A stretch of 64,000 bases of DNA. Origin: Fallopia convolvulus (taxonomy: Eukaryota; Streptophyta; Magnoliopsida; Caryophyllales; Polygonaceae). The first letter of the stretch is position 1; the number at the start of each line of letters is the position of its first letter. The stretch lies in NCBI GenBank assembly GCA_964016875.1, contig OZ024719.1, positions 31,110,679 through 31,174,678 of the forward strand. The letters are read 5' to 3'. Below, one piece after another: positions 1-12,517 of this stretch. The translations under genes were made by a program, and so were the position numbers. The notes under the pieces are model-generated. The model saw only the letters and a program-made list of their open reading frames with translations, made no database searches and was not told where the DNA came from.

Positions 1-560
1 GGAGATGATGGTGCAAAGAGATCGCCACAAGAATCCAAGGAATTCCGACAACAAACACCACACAACTGACCCGTCTTCAACCGGCTGGATCTTCCTTGTC
101 CGAACTTGGAATTGAGTGATTCCACTTCTAGAAGTTAGATCTCTGAGTCTAGTTTAACCCCTCAAAATTTCAGACCTAGATGATGAGTGGATTGAAAGAT
201 ATATCGATTTTACTGAAGGGGTGCAGAAACCACCGAGATGGATGATGGATCGAAATGGGGAGAACGAGGGGATATGGATGCTAGACAACTTGGATATGAC
301 TCACCAAGCTCTCAAACAAACTAAGATGCCTAAGTTGTTGGATATTACTCACCAACAACTTGAACAACGAGAATTGAACGAATGAAATACAAGAACAAGA
401 ACTTGAATTGAAATTGCAAGGGAAAGTAAGCAACAAGAGAGTATTTTCATCCAATCTCCCAAAAAAAGGGTGAGGGGGCCGACCATATAACCTAGAAAGC
501 AACCTCACAAAGTTAGCCCCTTCACTTAAGGAAATTACAAAAATTAACCCGAAATCCCGA
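1..560. other. No gene seen; possible LTR of a minus-strand gypsy remnant
   Basis: No credible coding region. The stretch lies just beyond the C-terminal end of a minus-strand gypsy-like reading frame (565-888), so it could be the LTR that follows that polyprotein. I could not find LTR ends, a polypurine tract or a target duplication. Confidence 0.25.
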
Positions 561-564
561 AAAC

Positions 565-888
565 TTAATAAAGTGTCCTTGACCGTAAAAAAAAGTCACT
601 TGTCGGAACACGAGTCAAAAGGAGAATCCAACCTTCTTCTTTGTAAACCTTTGGAAACTTATGATCCATGAGCTCCTCCTTGATCTTGTCAAGCATTGCC
701 CTAGCATGTTCTCGAGTGATGCGCCAATAATAGAGCGTCGTGCCTTGACTCGGCTCCTTAGCGCCTCGGACACCGGTCTTGGATATGTGTCCAAATGAAG
801 ACTCTCCCTTGTCGTGCAAATTGGACTTGTCTTTAGGGTTGGAATCTTCACTCAAATCATGGGGCCATGACTCTATAGATGGAATCAC
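565..888 (-). pseudogene. Possible C-terminal remnant of a Ty3/gypsy polyprotein
   Basis: An open minus-strand frame of 107 codons holds the segment RITREHARAMLDKIKEEL. It resembles the conserved tail of plant Ty3/gypsy polyproteins, usually seen as G-P-[IM]-T-R-x-R-A-K followed by a helical stretch. The rest of the polyprotein is not upstream; FAR1-like DNA on the other strand begins at about 900. The assignment rests on one short motif. It could also be a chance open frame. Confidence 0.3.
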
Positions 889-899
889 ATTAGTTTAGT

Positions 900-1566
900 T
901 AGTGGTCGTTTACACTCAGACGGTAAAACTTTTATGTTGAAATATCTTTATTGTAATAGGCACGATTATAAGGATGGACATAATAATATTGGGAAACGGA
1001 CAAGGTCTTCCAATAGAACTGGTTGTAAGCTAGGCTTACGCTACAGTTTTCTAGCACGCTTGGGTACTCGATTTTGGATTTTGAAGAACGTCATACACAC
1101 AAGCTTATTGTAGATAGTCATCGATATTATTTGAAGGCGGGGAGAAATCTTAATGTTGGGCACAAAAAGTTTGTTTTGAATTGCTCCCTAGCTAACATAG
1201 ATCCTTCGTCAGCTCATTGTCTTTTTAAGGAGCTTGTGGATGAGCATTCAAACATTGGGGGATTCTGTTATGGATTTTAGGAATAATCGTAGAGATATGT
1301 TGGTGCATATAGACAATACTAATGCTCATATGTCTGTTAATCGCTTGTCAAAGAAAAAGGAGCTTTGCCCCGTATTTTATTTTGATTACGATGTGGACTC
1401 ATACGATCGCTTGACACGTGTGTTTTGGTGTGATCTGGTTTCTCGGAAGAATTTCTCTTTGTTTGGGGATGTTGTGTCTTTTGATGCAACTTACCGTACT
1501 AACATGTGGTTGTTTATATTTTTTACAAGCTCCTTGTTTGACGCTATATTGGCTTATTTTTTGTAA
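900..1566 (+). pseudogene. FAR1-related (MULE-derived) protein, 5' fragment, frameshifted
   Basis: Two overlapping frames together carry the start of a FAR1/FRS-family protein, a plant transcription-factor family derived from Mutator-like transposases. Around 1000-1110 a GCK...H-T-H-K-L pattern matches the end of the FAR1 WRKY-GCM1-type zinc domain. At 1234-1566 the frame reads through L-T-R-V-F-W-C-D and F-G-D-V-V-S-F-D-A-T-Y-R-T-N, which is the hallmark start of the MULE transposase core in FAR1 proteins. The frame changes near 1234-1280, and the rest of the transposase and the SWIM zinc finger are missing after 1566. Decayed copy, not functional. FAR1-like origin is fairly sure; whether it came from a gene or a MULE is not. 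Confidence 0.75.
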
Positions 1567-1569
1567 TTA

Positions 1570-2876
1570 CACATGATTGTTACTTATGAACGGACTTTCA
1601 TTATATGTGAACTTAAGCTTCTTCTACATGAACTTATTCATAGGTATAACTTGGTTTTTGCTCTTTTCACTGACCTCGATCACTATAAAATGTGTGTGAC
1701 ATTTGGTGTTCGGCTTATACTTAAAGAAGATGCAGGTTCATACATCTAAATTTAATACCTTATAAAGCCTTAGGTGACTTTGGATGGTAAAATCCGAGGT
1801 CATTGGCGGTAATACCCATCGTTGCAAAATAGGGGTGTTACACTTTCCAAGTCAATGATCCTTTGGCGTACTCGAATCTTTTGAGACAGGTTCCCATCAA
1901 CTCGCATCAGAGCCTCGGGATTGCGTAAGTCTCATTCGTACCCCTTTACTCTTTATGCACAATTTTTTTTTCCACCACCATCATCGTTTTTGTTTGATTT
2001 TTGCCGTAGTTCCACCGCTTACCATCATTCATCTAGGAGCCCATTTGTTGGTTTTGTTTGAAAAATTCATCAAAAAAAATTACAAGAAATCAGCCTTGTC
2101 CTTACTCGACTTGCATATTGTTTGGTGATTTTGCTTCAAGTTTTGAGTCATTGCATGCTACAATTCTTGTTCTTGCTTACAATTATCGATCATTGTTGCT
2201 TGTTTGAGTCCTTTGCTTGATCTTGATTGCTCATTGTTGGCGTGGAAGAGGATAAATCCATTCCAGTTTTGGTCGATTATTTCATGCAAAAGGATAAAAT
2301 CTGTGTGTTTATTTAGACGAGATTGCCATATTTTTTGTTTCCATTTTTGTTTGGATCTTGGAGGATAAAATCCACAAGATCTTGTTAGCAACCAATTAAA
2401 AATCAGATTTGGTTAGATAAAAAAAAATGCAAGATTACACAAGCCAAAATAAGGGAAGTATGTTCCATATCTCTCCAATCTTCTCATAATCGGCTATCAA
2501 ATCTTTTCTCTCTCTCATATTTTCTATTGTTACCAATATTATCTTGCATATCTTATCTTGATTGCATCATATCTAGGCCCCCCTCTTGGACGAGATCTCT
2601 TGCCTTCTTTCTATCTTCTCTCTCTTATGAGCCACGCTTAACCCTAGGTCGCCGCTCAACCCTTCTCTTTTCTTATCTTGCTTGTTTGCTCATAGCTTGT
2701 GTTGCTTTTGATCCTTACTTTTGTAGTCGAGATCCTTAAGCCACCCTAACCCTAAACCCTCAAGTGTCGTGCACACTAGAGTAGGTGGGTTGGCGAGTCT
2801 TATAATTTCTCGACTATCTTTTGCTTGCTGTTTTCTTTATGAACTTTTGACTACTTTATGTCAATGGTGGAAATAG
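1570..2876 (+). other. No gene; possible LTR end and primer-binding region of a decayed gypsy element
   Basis: No supported gene. Near 1890-1925 a segment containing GCATCAGAGCCT resembles the TGGTATCAGAGCC-like primer sites that follow LTRs in plant retrotransposons, and gag-like frames begin about 950 bp downstream. LTR boundaries cannot be fixed, so this is only a suggestion. Confidence 0.25.
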
Positions 2877-3494
2877 GTGATGGAACGAACACTTCGGAGA
2901 CACAAGACACCCGCGGGCGCCAAACGCCCCCCTCGGATAGGCAACCTCCATTATTTGCTGACGCTTGGGGCCTTGTCTAGCGACACGTGCCTAGATGCGA
3001 TGGAGATGATGTTGGCCGAGCTTATGGCGCAGACCAAGACCATTCTATCGGTGCATAGCCCGCCTCCGAACCCGGGCGTGCAGCCGTAAAGCGCGACGGT
3101 TCTCAAGGTCATGACTCAAGAAAAGGGGAAGCAAATCACTAACCCTTCAGTCGCAACGTCGATGTTGAAAAAGAAGAAGCATGGCTACAACGCTGATGAT
3201 TATAATGTGGATGATTATCGTGTTCATCAAAGACCACACACACCGATCTACTTAGATTTCGAGGACTCGTATGAGGAGTTTGATGAGGATTTCAAGGAGG
3301 ATAGCTACAACCACCCTCCCTTGGAAGAGGTTAAGGAGAGGCAAGATCGGGATCGGGATTGGATTTCGCCACCCAAGTTGCCCGAGAACTGCGTGGAATA
3401 TGATTAGCGCCATCGTCGTGACCGGCGCGATAGGGACCGGGGGGACCAAGACCTTGACCGATACGGGCGCCGACAAGCCCGACACCCAAGGATA
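2877..3494 (+). pseudogene. Decayed gypsy-type gag fragment
   Basis: Short overlapping plus-strand frames (2877-3089, 3111-3407, 3271-3495) encode charged, low-complexity protein. It is Arg/Asp-rich near the end (RQDRDRDW, then RDRRDRDRG in another frame), as in the region before the capsid domain of plant gypsy gag proteins. No zinc knuckle, protease or RT follows. Identification is by composition and context only. Confidence 0.3.
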
Positions 3495-3499
3495 ATCTA

Positions 3500-4340
3500 C
3501 CAATTCTCTCTAATATTTCAATTCAAATGTCTCAAAGAGAGAAATATTCAAGCTTCTAATTTATAATAAAACAGCTAATTCCCCCTATAGGCTTATATAA
3601 TGGAGTTTTCATATAATTTTTTCAATTACCTTTCAAGTGTTGTTCTAATTGACTAATCCTCTTTAAGAACGCATGCTATTTATTTTCTTTTGGATTATTT
3701 TGGTGTTTGCCAAAATTTTGTGGAGTTGACATTCATACAAAATCGCAAATTGTGGTGCAGCCGTGCAACTTGAGGGACAAAGCCCAGTCTAAGGTAAAAT
3801 TATGAGATCTTAATTTTTTTAATTTATTTGTTCATTTATTTTAAATCATCACTATTTCTCCATTTGTAATTAGGAACTAGCCTAATTTCGTTTGTTTACG
3901 AAATTAACAGATTTACCTGTTTTTATTTGTTGTTGTTTTGGGCACAACTTACCTGTTTTGATTTTTATGTCTTTTAGTGGATTGAAATTATAATTTTATG
4001 ATCCGATTATGTATTTCTAAAAGCTATATTATATGTAGTTGCCAATTTACAGTTTTGATTATGTATTTCTAAAATTTGTAATATTAATGGATTATTTTAT
4101 GATATACAATTTGCAAATCAAATTGAATTTTTTTTGTTATTCATGACTCTAAATTGAATGGTATTATATCTAGTTGCCATTTTTTTTTTACAATTTATGC
4201 AATAGTGAATAGTTTACCATAGGTATATAAATGATCTAATCAATTTTTTCCATTTTTTAACATTATATGTAATTTTTTATAGCTTGAAAGAGAACCGAGG
4301 TCTAAGGAAATATTTGGAGAATCAGATCTTCAAAGAAATC
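3500..4340. other. AT-rich stretch without a recognisable gene
   Basis: Mostly A/T runs. A short segment near 3755-3800 ends in a plausible splice donor and might be an exon of the hAT transposase whose C-terminus lies at 4341-4469, but its translation is not diagnostic. Confidence 0.4.
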
Positions 4341-4469
4341 ATTCTGCAGAAAGAAGTTTTTCAAAGTTGAAGTTATTGAAGTCCTATCTTCGCTCTACAA
4401 TGCTACAATATGGACTTAATGGATTGGCATTAATAGCAATTGAGAATGATCTTTTGGAGATAGTAGAAC
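4341..4469 (+). pseudogene. hAT transposase C-terminal dimerisation fragment
   Basis: The frame reads H-S-A-E-R-S-F-S-K-L-K-L-L-K-S-Y-L-R-S-T-M and continues with G-L-N-G-L-A-L-I-A-I-E-N-D-L. This is the signature of the hAT-family C-terminal dimerisation domain, specifically the TTF-zinc-finger (52-kDa repressor-like) group. Only about 43 codons survive. The sequence before HSAERSF no longer matches the family, and the DNA after it turns into a low-complexity tract. A dead relic of a DNA transposon. Confidence 0.8.
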
Positions 4470-4484
4470 ATGAAGACTTGGTTC

Positions 4485-5290
4485 TGGTCAATCGGGTGGG
4501 TCGGGTCGGGTTCGGATCGGGCCAGTTCAGTTTCGGATAAGTTTGAATCCAGGTCAAATTTAGATATTTTGATAATCGAGTCAAATTGGGTTGGACCATT
4601 TCAGGTCGGGTGCTCTATTAATTAATCAAAGTCGGTTTTTCGGGTCAATTTTGGTAGGGTTATTCGATTTTCGATCCAACTAGATTTCGGATAAGTCGGG
4701 TTTAGTTTTAGTCATATTTCGGGTATAGTTGGATTTCGAGAGTCGGGTTGTCAGATTTCGGATTAGTCGGATTTCGAGTTGGGTCGAATTTTGGGTTAAT
4801 TGGATTATGGGTGAGCCGAATATTGATTGAAACCATATATCGAATGATAGTTTTTGTAATTTAATTACCTAGTTTGTAAATATTTAATGTAACATTTAAA
4901 TTAAAAAGATAATTATAATAAATATTCACAATTATCAATATTTTAAAACATAATGCAACTTTCGCATGATTTGAGGCCGAATAACTTCGGATTTTCAGAT
5001 GGTTTTGGGTCAGGTAACTTCAGATTTTTGGATGGTTCTGGATCAGGTAACTTCGGATTTTCGGATGATTTCAGGTCGGGTATCGGATATCGAGTTGCAT
5101 CGGGCTAGTCCATTCGGGTATAATCAGTTTCAGGTTAATCTCGGTTTTAGACTTTTTTTTCGGATTTGTGCCAAATTAGTTCGGATCAAACAAGTCTCGG
5201 GTATAAACTTTTTTATTCTTTTCAAATGTCGGGTCGGGTTCAGAGTCGGGCGGGTTCGGGTCAGGTCAAGTTTTGACAACCCTATGATTT
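4485..5290. repeat. Degenerate TCGGGT/TCGGGTTCGGAT low-complexity tract
   Basis: About 800 bp built from variants of TCGGGT, TTCGGAT and GGTCAGGT with AT-rich interruptions. The same kind of sequence flanks the Sirevirus insertion at 20030-20101 and 30451-30730. Non-coding. Confidence 0.75.
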
Positions 5291-5325
5291 TGTATCAAAA
5301 GGTGTTAGAAGAATGACACTTTTTT

Positions 5326-5394
5326 TTAGATAGAAGGTTGATATATGCTTGAAGTTGTATTTAGATAGAAGGTTGATATATGCTTGAGTTGTAT
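5326..5394 (+). repeat. Two-copy 35-bp tandem repeat
   Basis: The unit starting TTAGATAGAAGGTTGATATA occurs twice in a row (5326-5360 and 5361-5394), with one base missing in the second copy. Confidence 0.85.
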
Positions 5395-5652
5395 TGAGAT
5401 GTGATGGACAACTAGGCATTCGAGCAGACCGGTCCAAAAGGGCCTTGAGGCGCCGATGTCCAATTTTTGTTTCTATGTTTTTAAAGTTCTTAAGTTTTAC
5501 TTTGCCTCATTTTTGTCTTTTCCTTCTGCGTTTTGTGGTCGTGTCGGGTCTCTTGGTCACACCCCCTTGCGTCAAGTTTGGGGTGCCCCATTCTTGACCC
5601 CCCAGATTTCCCGCAAGGGGAGCCCACTGGGAAAATGTTGTTGTTGTTGTTA
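5395..5652 (+). mobile_element. 3' end of an RTE-type LINE (or SINE using its tail)
   Basis: The segment ends in CTTGACCCCCCAG, a short C/G-rich hairpin-like stretch, CACTGGGAAAATG and a (GTT)n tail at 5636-5652. The same ending occurs at 59853-59914, and such CTGGG...(TTG)n ends are typical of plant RTE-clade LINEs. No reverse transcriptase frame remains upstream. Family call is by the 3' end only. Confidence 0.5.
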
Positions 5653-6550
5653 CTTAATTAATCAGTTTTCTTATTGTATTAAAGTATTTTAGAATATACA
5701 TTTCTTATCCGAATTGCGTGTCACAAAAAAAATTTACACCTTATATTAATATGTGGTAAAAATTGTATAAATTTATAACATTGGAGGGTCCAATTTTTTA
5801 AATAAAACAAGGCCTCCGAAATCTTTTAGACAGGCCTGGTTACAACAAGAATTATAAGGCCCAACCCGAGAAGGGGATTAGGGTTTTTCGGATATACAAA
5901 GCGTGAGATTGATTTCGATTTGGGCCCAACCCACTATCTATTGGACAAAAGGCTCAACAAATAAACATTTTCTTGTTGATTTAATTGGTTATTGACATCC
6001 ACACATGGTTATCCTGCAAAAATACAAAATCTGGCATGTCTTCTGCATCTCTTCATACAATTGTTGCTTTCCCTCTTATTCACCCCATTTCATAATTACC
6101 AAACTGGGCGATTTAATTGATTGCGAAAAACGTGAAAAACCAAATTTTTGATAAATGAAAGAGCGCACCAATCCACCATCACTAGAAGATTGCAATCAAT
6201 ATTATTAATTACTTCTCATAATTTTTTGACCTCAGTTTCCCACTCGACGAACTCAGATTTCGTGGCGTTTTGCTCTTTTGCTAATTGCTACAAGATACAT
6301 TCACATTTTTCAGCATTCATAAAAGGTTATTGTGAAAAATGTGAAGAGTCTCTGTCACGAGGAACAGAAGGAACCGACCAATAACCTTGTATGAATGCTA
6401 AAAAATGTGAACGAGTCTCTGAGGAGGAAAAGAAGGAATCGACCAAAAACTTGTTCGAGTCGTGTGTTTGGGTTGACCTGTAAACTATAATGACCCAAAA
6501 CCAGGGACGGAATTAGGATTTTATATTTGGGTAGGCTTATAAATAAACAA
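5653..6550. other. No gene seen; small imperfect direct duplication inside
   Basis: Non-coding, AT-rich. Between about 6337 and 6452 a segment of roughly 50 bp (GTGAA-GAGTCTCTG ... AAGGAACCGACCAA) is present twice with several changes, about 64 bp apart. Short open frames here have no recognisable product. Confidence 0.5.
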
Positions 6551-6552
6551 TA

Positions 6553-6786
6553 CTCTATCCGTCTAAGTCTATTTGGCCTTTTAGAATCAATTAATTTTCT
6601 AATTCTATTTGGCCTTCTTGCTAATTTGTCCAATAATTTCCACTTTTACCCTATTGGTTGAAATAAAAAAAGAGGAGAATTAGTTATGTGTATTGATGAT
6701 TTAATAGGGGTATTTTAGTAAGAATAGTGTTTGTCTTAATATTTGTGTAAAATGCTTAAAGGACAAATAGACTTAGACGGAGGGAG
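6553..6786. mobile_element. Stowaway MITE (Tc1/mariner type), 234 bp
   Basis: The left end starts CTCTATCCGTCTAAGTCTAT and the right end is the reverse complement of CTCCCTCCGTCTAAGTCTAT, with about three mismatches over 26 bp. CTCCCTCCGT is the standard Stowaway terminus. The element is flanked by TA on both sides (6551-6552, 6787-6788), the expected target duplication. It has no coding capacity and would need a mariner transposase in trans. Confidence 0.88.
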
Positions 6787-6817
6787 TACGTATGGGTAGA
6801 ATCATTTTAATTTTTTT

Positions 6818-7380
6818 ACTAGTATGTATTATCGTACCTTGTACGGGTTTTTCTTAAATAAAATATTAAGACAAAAAATTTTCAAATATATTTATTATCC
6901 GAGAAAAATAATCACGTAAATGCTTAAATATAAATTTTGAATAAATATTTAAAATCAATAAACTATAAAAGTTGTTTATTTTGAAACAATAATATTATTA
7001 GTGTTACGAATTAAATTAATATCTAAAGCATGATAATTTATTTAATTATGAAAATAGATAAGTAATAAGATAAAAACTTATCAATTTATCATATACATGG
7101 GACAGTTTAAAATAAACTTAATTACAGTGATATAAGATTGTACGCATATTACACTATCTTTATATTAAACATAATTATCTAAACCTAACAAATGCATTCT
7201 ATCTAAAAATAAAATAAATATCCTAATATAACATAAAAAATATCTTAATAATCTTCCTAATTATCATATCCAAAAATAATTGATTTTTTTAAATTTAAGA
7301 ATGGAATTTTCTATCCATCAATTATAGTGATATAGATTGTATGTACATTACACTAGTATATATTCCCGTATCTTGTACGG
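6818..7380 (-). mobile_element. Two Helitron-like 3' ends, minus orientation
   Basis: At 6818-6845 and 7352-7380 the same arrangement appears: ACTAGT, a short spacer, then a hairpin (CGTAC-ctt-GTACG and CCGTA-tcttg-TACGG), followed by a shared AT-rich block. Read on the minus strand this is a hairpin about 10 bp before a CTAG-type end, as at Helitron 3' termini. Helicase frames and a TC 5' end are not identified, so the class is tentative. Confidence 0.35.
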
Positions 7381-7684
7381 TTTTTTTCTTAAATAAAATA
7401 TTAATAATAAAATATTTTTAATTATTATTCGAGAAAAATAATTATTTAAATGCTTAAAAATAAATTTTTGTTATAATCTGCGTAAAAATATAAGACAATT
7501 ATCATATGATATCAAGATCTTTTCATATAAGGTAATAAATGATTGGATTATAATAATAACCGAATTGGCAAGGAGATTGCTAGTCATATATGGTTACAAA
7601 GATAATTATTCAATTAAGATATATTCTAAAAACATGGATGAGAATTTATCATATTCAAAAATAAAAGATTATTTTTAAAAAAAA

Positions 7685-7873
7685 GGGTGATGTGGTCCAA
7701 TCTAAAAGTGACATGTGTCATTTAATAATTTTTATAACCTCCACTTTAGGTTATAGTAATGATTATTTTGCCAAAGATTGGTTCTAATAAAATGGGTGGT
7801 GTGGTCCAATAAAAAAACGACATGTGTCGTTTAATATTTTTTTAACCTCCGCTTTAGTGTATAGTTATGATAG
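7685..7873 (+). repeat. Imperfect direct repeat, two copies of about 80 bp
   Basis: Copies at 7685-7764 and 7794-7873 share GTGGTCCAAT, GACATGTGTC and AACCTCC-CTTTAG in the same order. Each contains the small palindrome GACATGTGTC (GACATGTGTC/CGACATGTGTCG). It may be part of a Helitron-like element. Non-coding. Confidence 0.65.
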
Positions 7874-8269
7874 GTTTGTTTTTACAATAAATTTCTGTAA
7901 GTATTTTATAAGTGAAAAAAATTTTGATATTTAAAATTAATCATAGATCATTATAACTAAAAAGATTCTACTAACCAAAATTCAACTTTAAATAGCCTAA
8001 TATATTTTTTGCTTAACAATAGAAAGAAAACGAGATTTGCCCAAAAATAAAGATATAATGTACAAACGGAGCTACAGAAGAATTGCTCAAAACAAAAAGG
8101 ATTGATTTATTAAAGAAAAAATAAGTGTGGGGTCACTCTCAAAATTGTGCTTTGTAAGAATCAGAAAAAACATGATAGAGCTGTACAAGTTCGAACATAG
8201 TACTCCTTCGAAAAATTGCCATACACTTACCATATGTGTTATTAATTTCAACAGGCTTCAACAACTAGT
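7874..8269. other. AT-rich stretch, nothing recognised
   Basis: No coding region or element terminus is visible before the LINE insertion site. Confidence 0.5.
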
Positions 8270-8289
8270 TTTACCGTATATTACTTTTT
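8270..8289. repeat. LINE target-site duplication, 3' side
   Basis: TTTACCGTATATTACTTTTT here is identical to 18848-18867, the other side of the LINE. The last five Ts merge with the poly(A) tail, so at least 15 bp are certain. Confidence 0.93.
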
Positions 8290-8306
8290 TTTTTTTTTTT
8301 TTTTTT
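8285..8306 (-). other. LINE poly(A) tail
   Basis: An uninterrupted run of 22 T on the plus strand, which is the poly(A) tail at the 3' end of the minus-strand LINE, directly next to its target duplication. Confidence 0.9.
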
Positions 8307-8340
8307 AGAAATGAGCTACAAGCTCATTACAAAGCCAACA

Positions 8341-11300
8341 CTAGGATGCCCGTACAATACAAGGCCACCCTAAATCATCACAACGGATGATCTTAAGAAA
8401 ATCAAAAAACAGAGGATGAGTCTGGATCCACACATTAAAACTAAAGGAATCCGAAGGATCAAACAACGATCCCGGGAAAAAATGAGAAATAGCAAAACGG
8501 AGATCTGAAACAACTAAACACCTTCTGGCGATAAAATCCGCCGCCGAATTACACTCCCTGAAACAATGAAAAAACACCACACAGGGAATCAAAGCAGCAA
8601 AATGACGGGTATCATTAACAATAGATTGTATTTCCCAAGGCACTTTCCAAATGTTTTTCAAAGAATTAATAAGAATCAAATTATCCCCCTCAATAATCAG
8701 ACGAGACGGATTTAACAGGACCGCACTTTTAAGACCATCAAGCAAAGCAAGGGCCTCAGCCTGAAGAACAGAAACAGAGGAAATGTGTTTTCTGTCAAAC
8801 GACAGGATTTTACTATTATGATCACGGATTAAGAACCTTGTATAAGTTGAATTATTCAAACGTTTAGAGGCATCAAAGTTTAGTTTCAAAGAATTAATAG
8901 GCGGTTTCTTCCAAACACAATTATTTTTCCTTTTAGGCCGAGGTTTGTCATTACTAGTGGGAGAAGCTTGTGAGGAGACCCATTGGAGATGTTGTGAGAA
9001 AGCCAAATCACAAGGAGGAAGCATGGTCATAATCTTGGTCGGATTAAAAATTTTTAAATTTCTATGACCCCAAATAAACCACCATAAGAAACAAAGCACA
9101 TTACTTTTTTTATTTGATTTTAGTGTAGACAACAAATTATCAGCGAAATTATCAGAATATGCAATATAAAAGGTGACGTTAAGTAAAGCCTCCAATTTGG
9201 AGGTCATTTTAAGAGTAAAAGGACACTTAAAAAATAAATGATTAAGACTTTCATCTTCAGAGTCACATAAGGAGCAAGTACTAAAAACACAGTTAAAATG
9301 CCTATTTAGACGATCAGTAGTTGGGAGACAATCTGCACAAGCTTTCCAAAAGAAATTTTTAATTTTAGGTGGAAGAGAAGATTTCCAAATCCACGAGAAG
9401 TCAAAAGAAAACACATGATGGGGAGAGTTAAGCATAGAAGATGCTGAATGGACAGAAAAATCTCCATCAGATGAAGGAAGCCAAACTAATCGATCCAAAG
9501 AAGGAGAGATGGGAATTCTAATATCTGAAATTAAATCAACTAAAGAATCCGGCAGAATTAAATGTAATTTCTCATAATCCCAGGAATGATACGAAGTTAT
9601 AAAAGAAGAGACTTTTAACTTAATATTGACATTATCAAAGTAAGGGAATAAATCAATATTTGGAATCCAAGGGTCTGTCCAGAAATTAAAAGAAAGGCCA
9701 TTTCCAATACTCCACAAAATACCTTTCGAAAATCTATCCCTGAGATTCATTAATCTTCCAAACTGCCAAGAACAATTTTTCTTCTGATATTGAAAAAGCG
9801 AAGTAGTTCCAAGATATTTTTCCGAAATGATTCGTACCCAATAATTATGGGGAGAGGACAAAATTTTCCAAAGAAGTTTCATTTGAAGAGACAGATTATT
9901 ATTCTCAGCAGAACGAAGGCCCATTCCCCCAGATTCTTTAGGAGAACACACCTTATCCCAGCTAATAAGAGGATGATGATTTGGTTGAAATTTATTCCAA
10001 AAAAAAGATTTATTTACTTTATCAATATCACTCAGGATTCCTTTAGGAAGAAGGAAGCTCTGTATTAGATAGTTGACTTGGCCAAGCAAATTAGACTGAA
10101 TAAGGATAGTCCTTCCAGCTTGAGAAATAGTATTCGCTTTCCATTGAGATAATTGTCTCTTAAGTTTAGTAATAGATTCTAGAAAAACAGAGTTTTGCAC
10201 CTTCCCTTTAATGATCGGTATTCCCAGATACTTTTCCATAGACGTAGTAATCTGAATATTTAACACGGAAGCAAGAGAAAGGGCCGAAGTTCTAGGTATA
10301 TTTTCCGACACCTGAAAGCTACTCTTATGGTAATTAATCGAAAGCCCCGAAATTCTGGAGAAATTATCTAAAAAGCTTTTAATATAATTAATATTTGCAT
10401 GAGAAGCATTTGCAAAAATTAGAGTATCATCTGCAAAACTAAGAAAGGGTAAACACGTACCATTCTTAACTAATTGTATACCCACAAATCTAGAGTCAAG
10501 AGTAGACTGCAATTGCAGTGTACGTGCAAGATATTCCATAGCAATGATAAAGATAAAAGGTGCAATTGGATCCCCCTGTCTAATCCCGCACTGCGGAGAG
10601 AACTCAACCCCAGGCTCATTATTAACAAGGACAGAAGAAGAGGAAGTGGAAATACAAGTCATAATGAGACTAACCCATTTAGAATGGAAACCAAATTTTA
10701 AGAGAATTAATTTAATAAAATTCCAATCAAGTTTATCATAAGCTTTTTCCATATCTAACTTAATGGCCATCCAACCTTTTTTCCCATTTTTCTTTTTATG
10801 AAAAGAGTGGAAAATTTCATGCGCTATAAGGATGTTATCCTGGATAAGTCTTCCTTTCACAAAAGCTCCCTGAAGCGGATGAATAAGTGAAGGAAGGAGC
10901 AATCCCAAACGGATGGCTAAAACTTTAGTAATAATTTTATAAATGGTATTACAAAGGCTAATAGGACGAAAATGGTTAATAGTTAAAGGAGCATCTATTT
11001 TAAGAATAAGTGTGACAAAGGATTTATTAACAGAACGCAGCATTTGTCCAGAATGGAAAAAAGCCTGTACCGCTAAAATGACAGAATTACCCACAATATG
11101 CCAAAATTTCTGGAAAAAATCTGCAGGAAAGCCATCCGGGCCCGGGAGTTTTACTCGGAGCAAGATCAAAAGTTGCAAACTTGATTTCTGACGCCGAAGG
11201 AGATTTAATAAGCATAAGATTATCTGTTGCAGATATTAAATGTGGAATGATATCAAGATCAGACGGAAAAATTGAACATGAAGGGTTAATCAGAAATCTA

Positions 11301-12517
11301 TGACTAAGTTCTTCAGTGATGTTCTGCGAAATCAAACAATGATCAAAAATAACAACACCCGCATGAGTTTGGAAAGAAACAATTCTCTGTTTATAAGAAC
11401 GAATTTTAGTGATTGATTGAAAATATTTTGTATTTCTATCTACATTTTGTAGATGGGTTACCTTAGCACGTTGCTTCCAAAAGTTATGCTGGAAATCTAG
11501 CAGAGCATTATATTTATTTAAATGTGATTGAAGCCGCATAATAATGGTAGGATTAAGGGGATCAAGTAATAAGTCTGATTGGAGGTTTTGTAGTTGATTT
11601 TCAGAAATTTTCAATTGTTCAAAATTATTATTTGTATGATGTTTAGCCCATACCTTTGAATATTTCTTTAAAAGATTTAACTTCATAGATAGGCGAAACA
11701 TAAAAGAACCTGACATATGATAACTCCAAACTTTAGAAACTAACGGAATGAAAGAAGAATCAGACATCCAAGCATTTTCAAAACGAAAAGGAATTTTCCG
11801 AAAGGAATTTTTAGCCCCAAGGGAGAATGTAATAAGACAATGATCAGAAGTAGTGAAAGGATGGTGATGCACTATAAGAGAAGGAAATAAAGTAGTTAAG
11901 GTTTGATGACATAACACACGATCTAATTTCTCAAAAACATTATCCAAAGGAACAGACCGTTTTCTCCAAGTGAAAGGAAATCCAGTTGTTTTAGAATCAA
12001 CAAGTCCAAACTCATTTGAAAAGTTCAAAAGTGTATTGAATCGACTTAATAGTGGAGAAGAACCTCCAAGTTTATCATTAGGAGAAGAAATTTCATTTAG
12101 ATCACCAATAAAAAGAAAAGGTAGTTGGAAACGATAAATGATTTCGGAGATACTGTTCCAGAAAAGGAATTTATGTTCATCTCTAGAGGGGGCATAGACA
12201 AATATCATTCAGAAAGTCTGATGTTGGTAATTATATTGCATAATAATAAGATTATTAGATTGATGTAATAAAACACATTTTTTAGTTTCAATATTTTTCG
12301 AAATAAGTAACCAAATTCCACCTTTAGTGCCAATAGAAGGAGATGAAATAACATTATGGAAACCAGCTTTTCGAACTATTGAAATGACGGGGTCGGAGTC
12401 AGTTTTAGTTTCCGCTAGGCAAAGAAAATTAAGTTTATTAAACTTTCTTATGAACCCAACTTCCTCCCAGAAGTTAGGCCTACGAATCCCTCTTATGTTC
12501 CAATAACCTATATTCAT
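8341..12517 (-). pseudogene. LINE ORF2: endonuclease, reverse transcriptase, RNase H (broken)
   Basis: The protein would nick target DNA and copy the LINE RNA at the break. It starts MNIGYWNIRGIRR (12517), the usual start of the AP-type endonuclease in plant LINEs, with L-A-E-T-K-T and later F-I-G-D-L-N-E. The reverse transcriptase begins at P-G-P-D-G-F-P-A-D-F-F, shows G-A-F-V-K-G-R and the catalytic F-A-D-D near 10425-10440. A zf-RVT-like segment (W-K-S-S-L-P-P-K-I-K-N-F-F-W-K, then C-S-L-C) follows. RNase H comes last, with N-F-D-A, A-E-A-L-A-L-L, I-E-G-D and A-A-D-F-I-A-R. A stop codon interrupts the endonuclease at 12209-12211, and the frame shifts near 11090-11180 just before P-G-P-D-G. 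Domains are otherwise complete, which suggests a fairly recent loss. Confidence 0.92.
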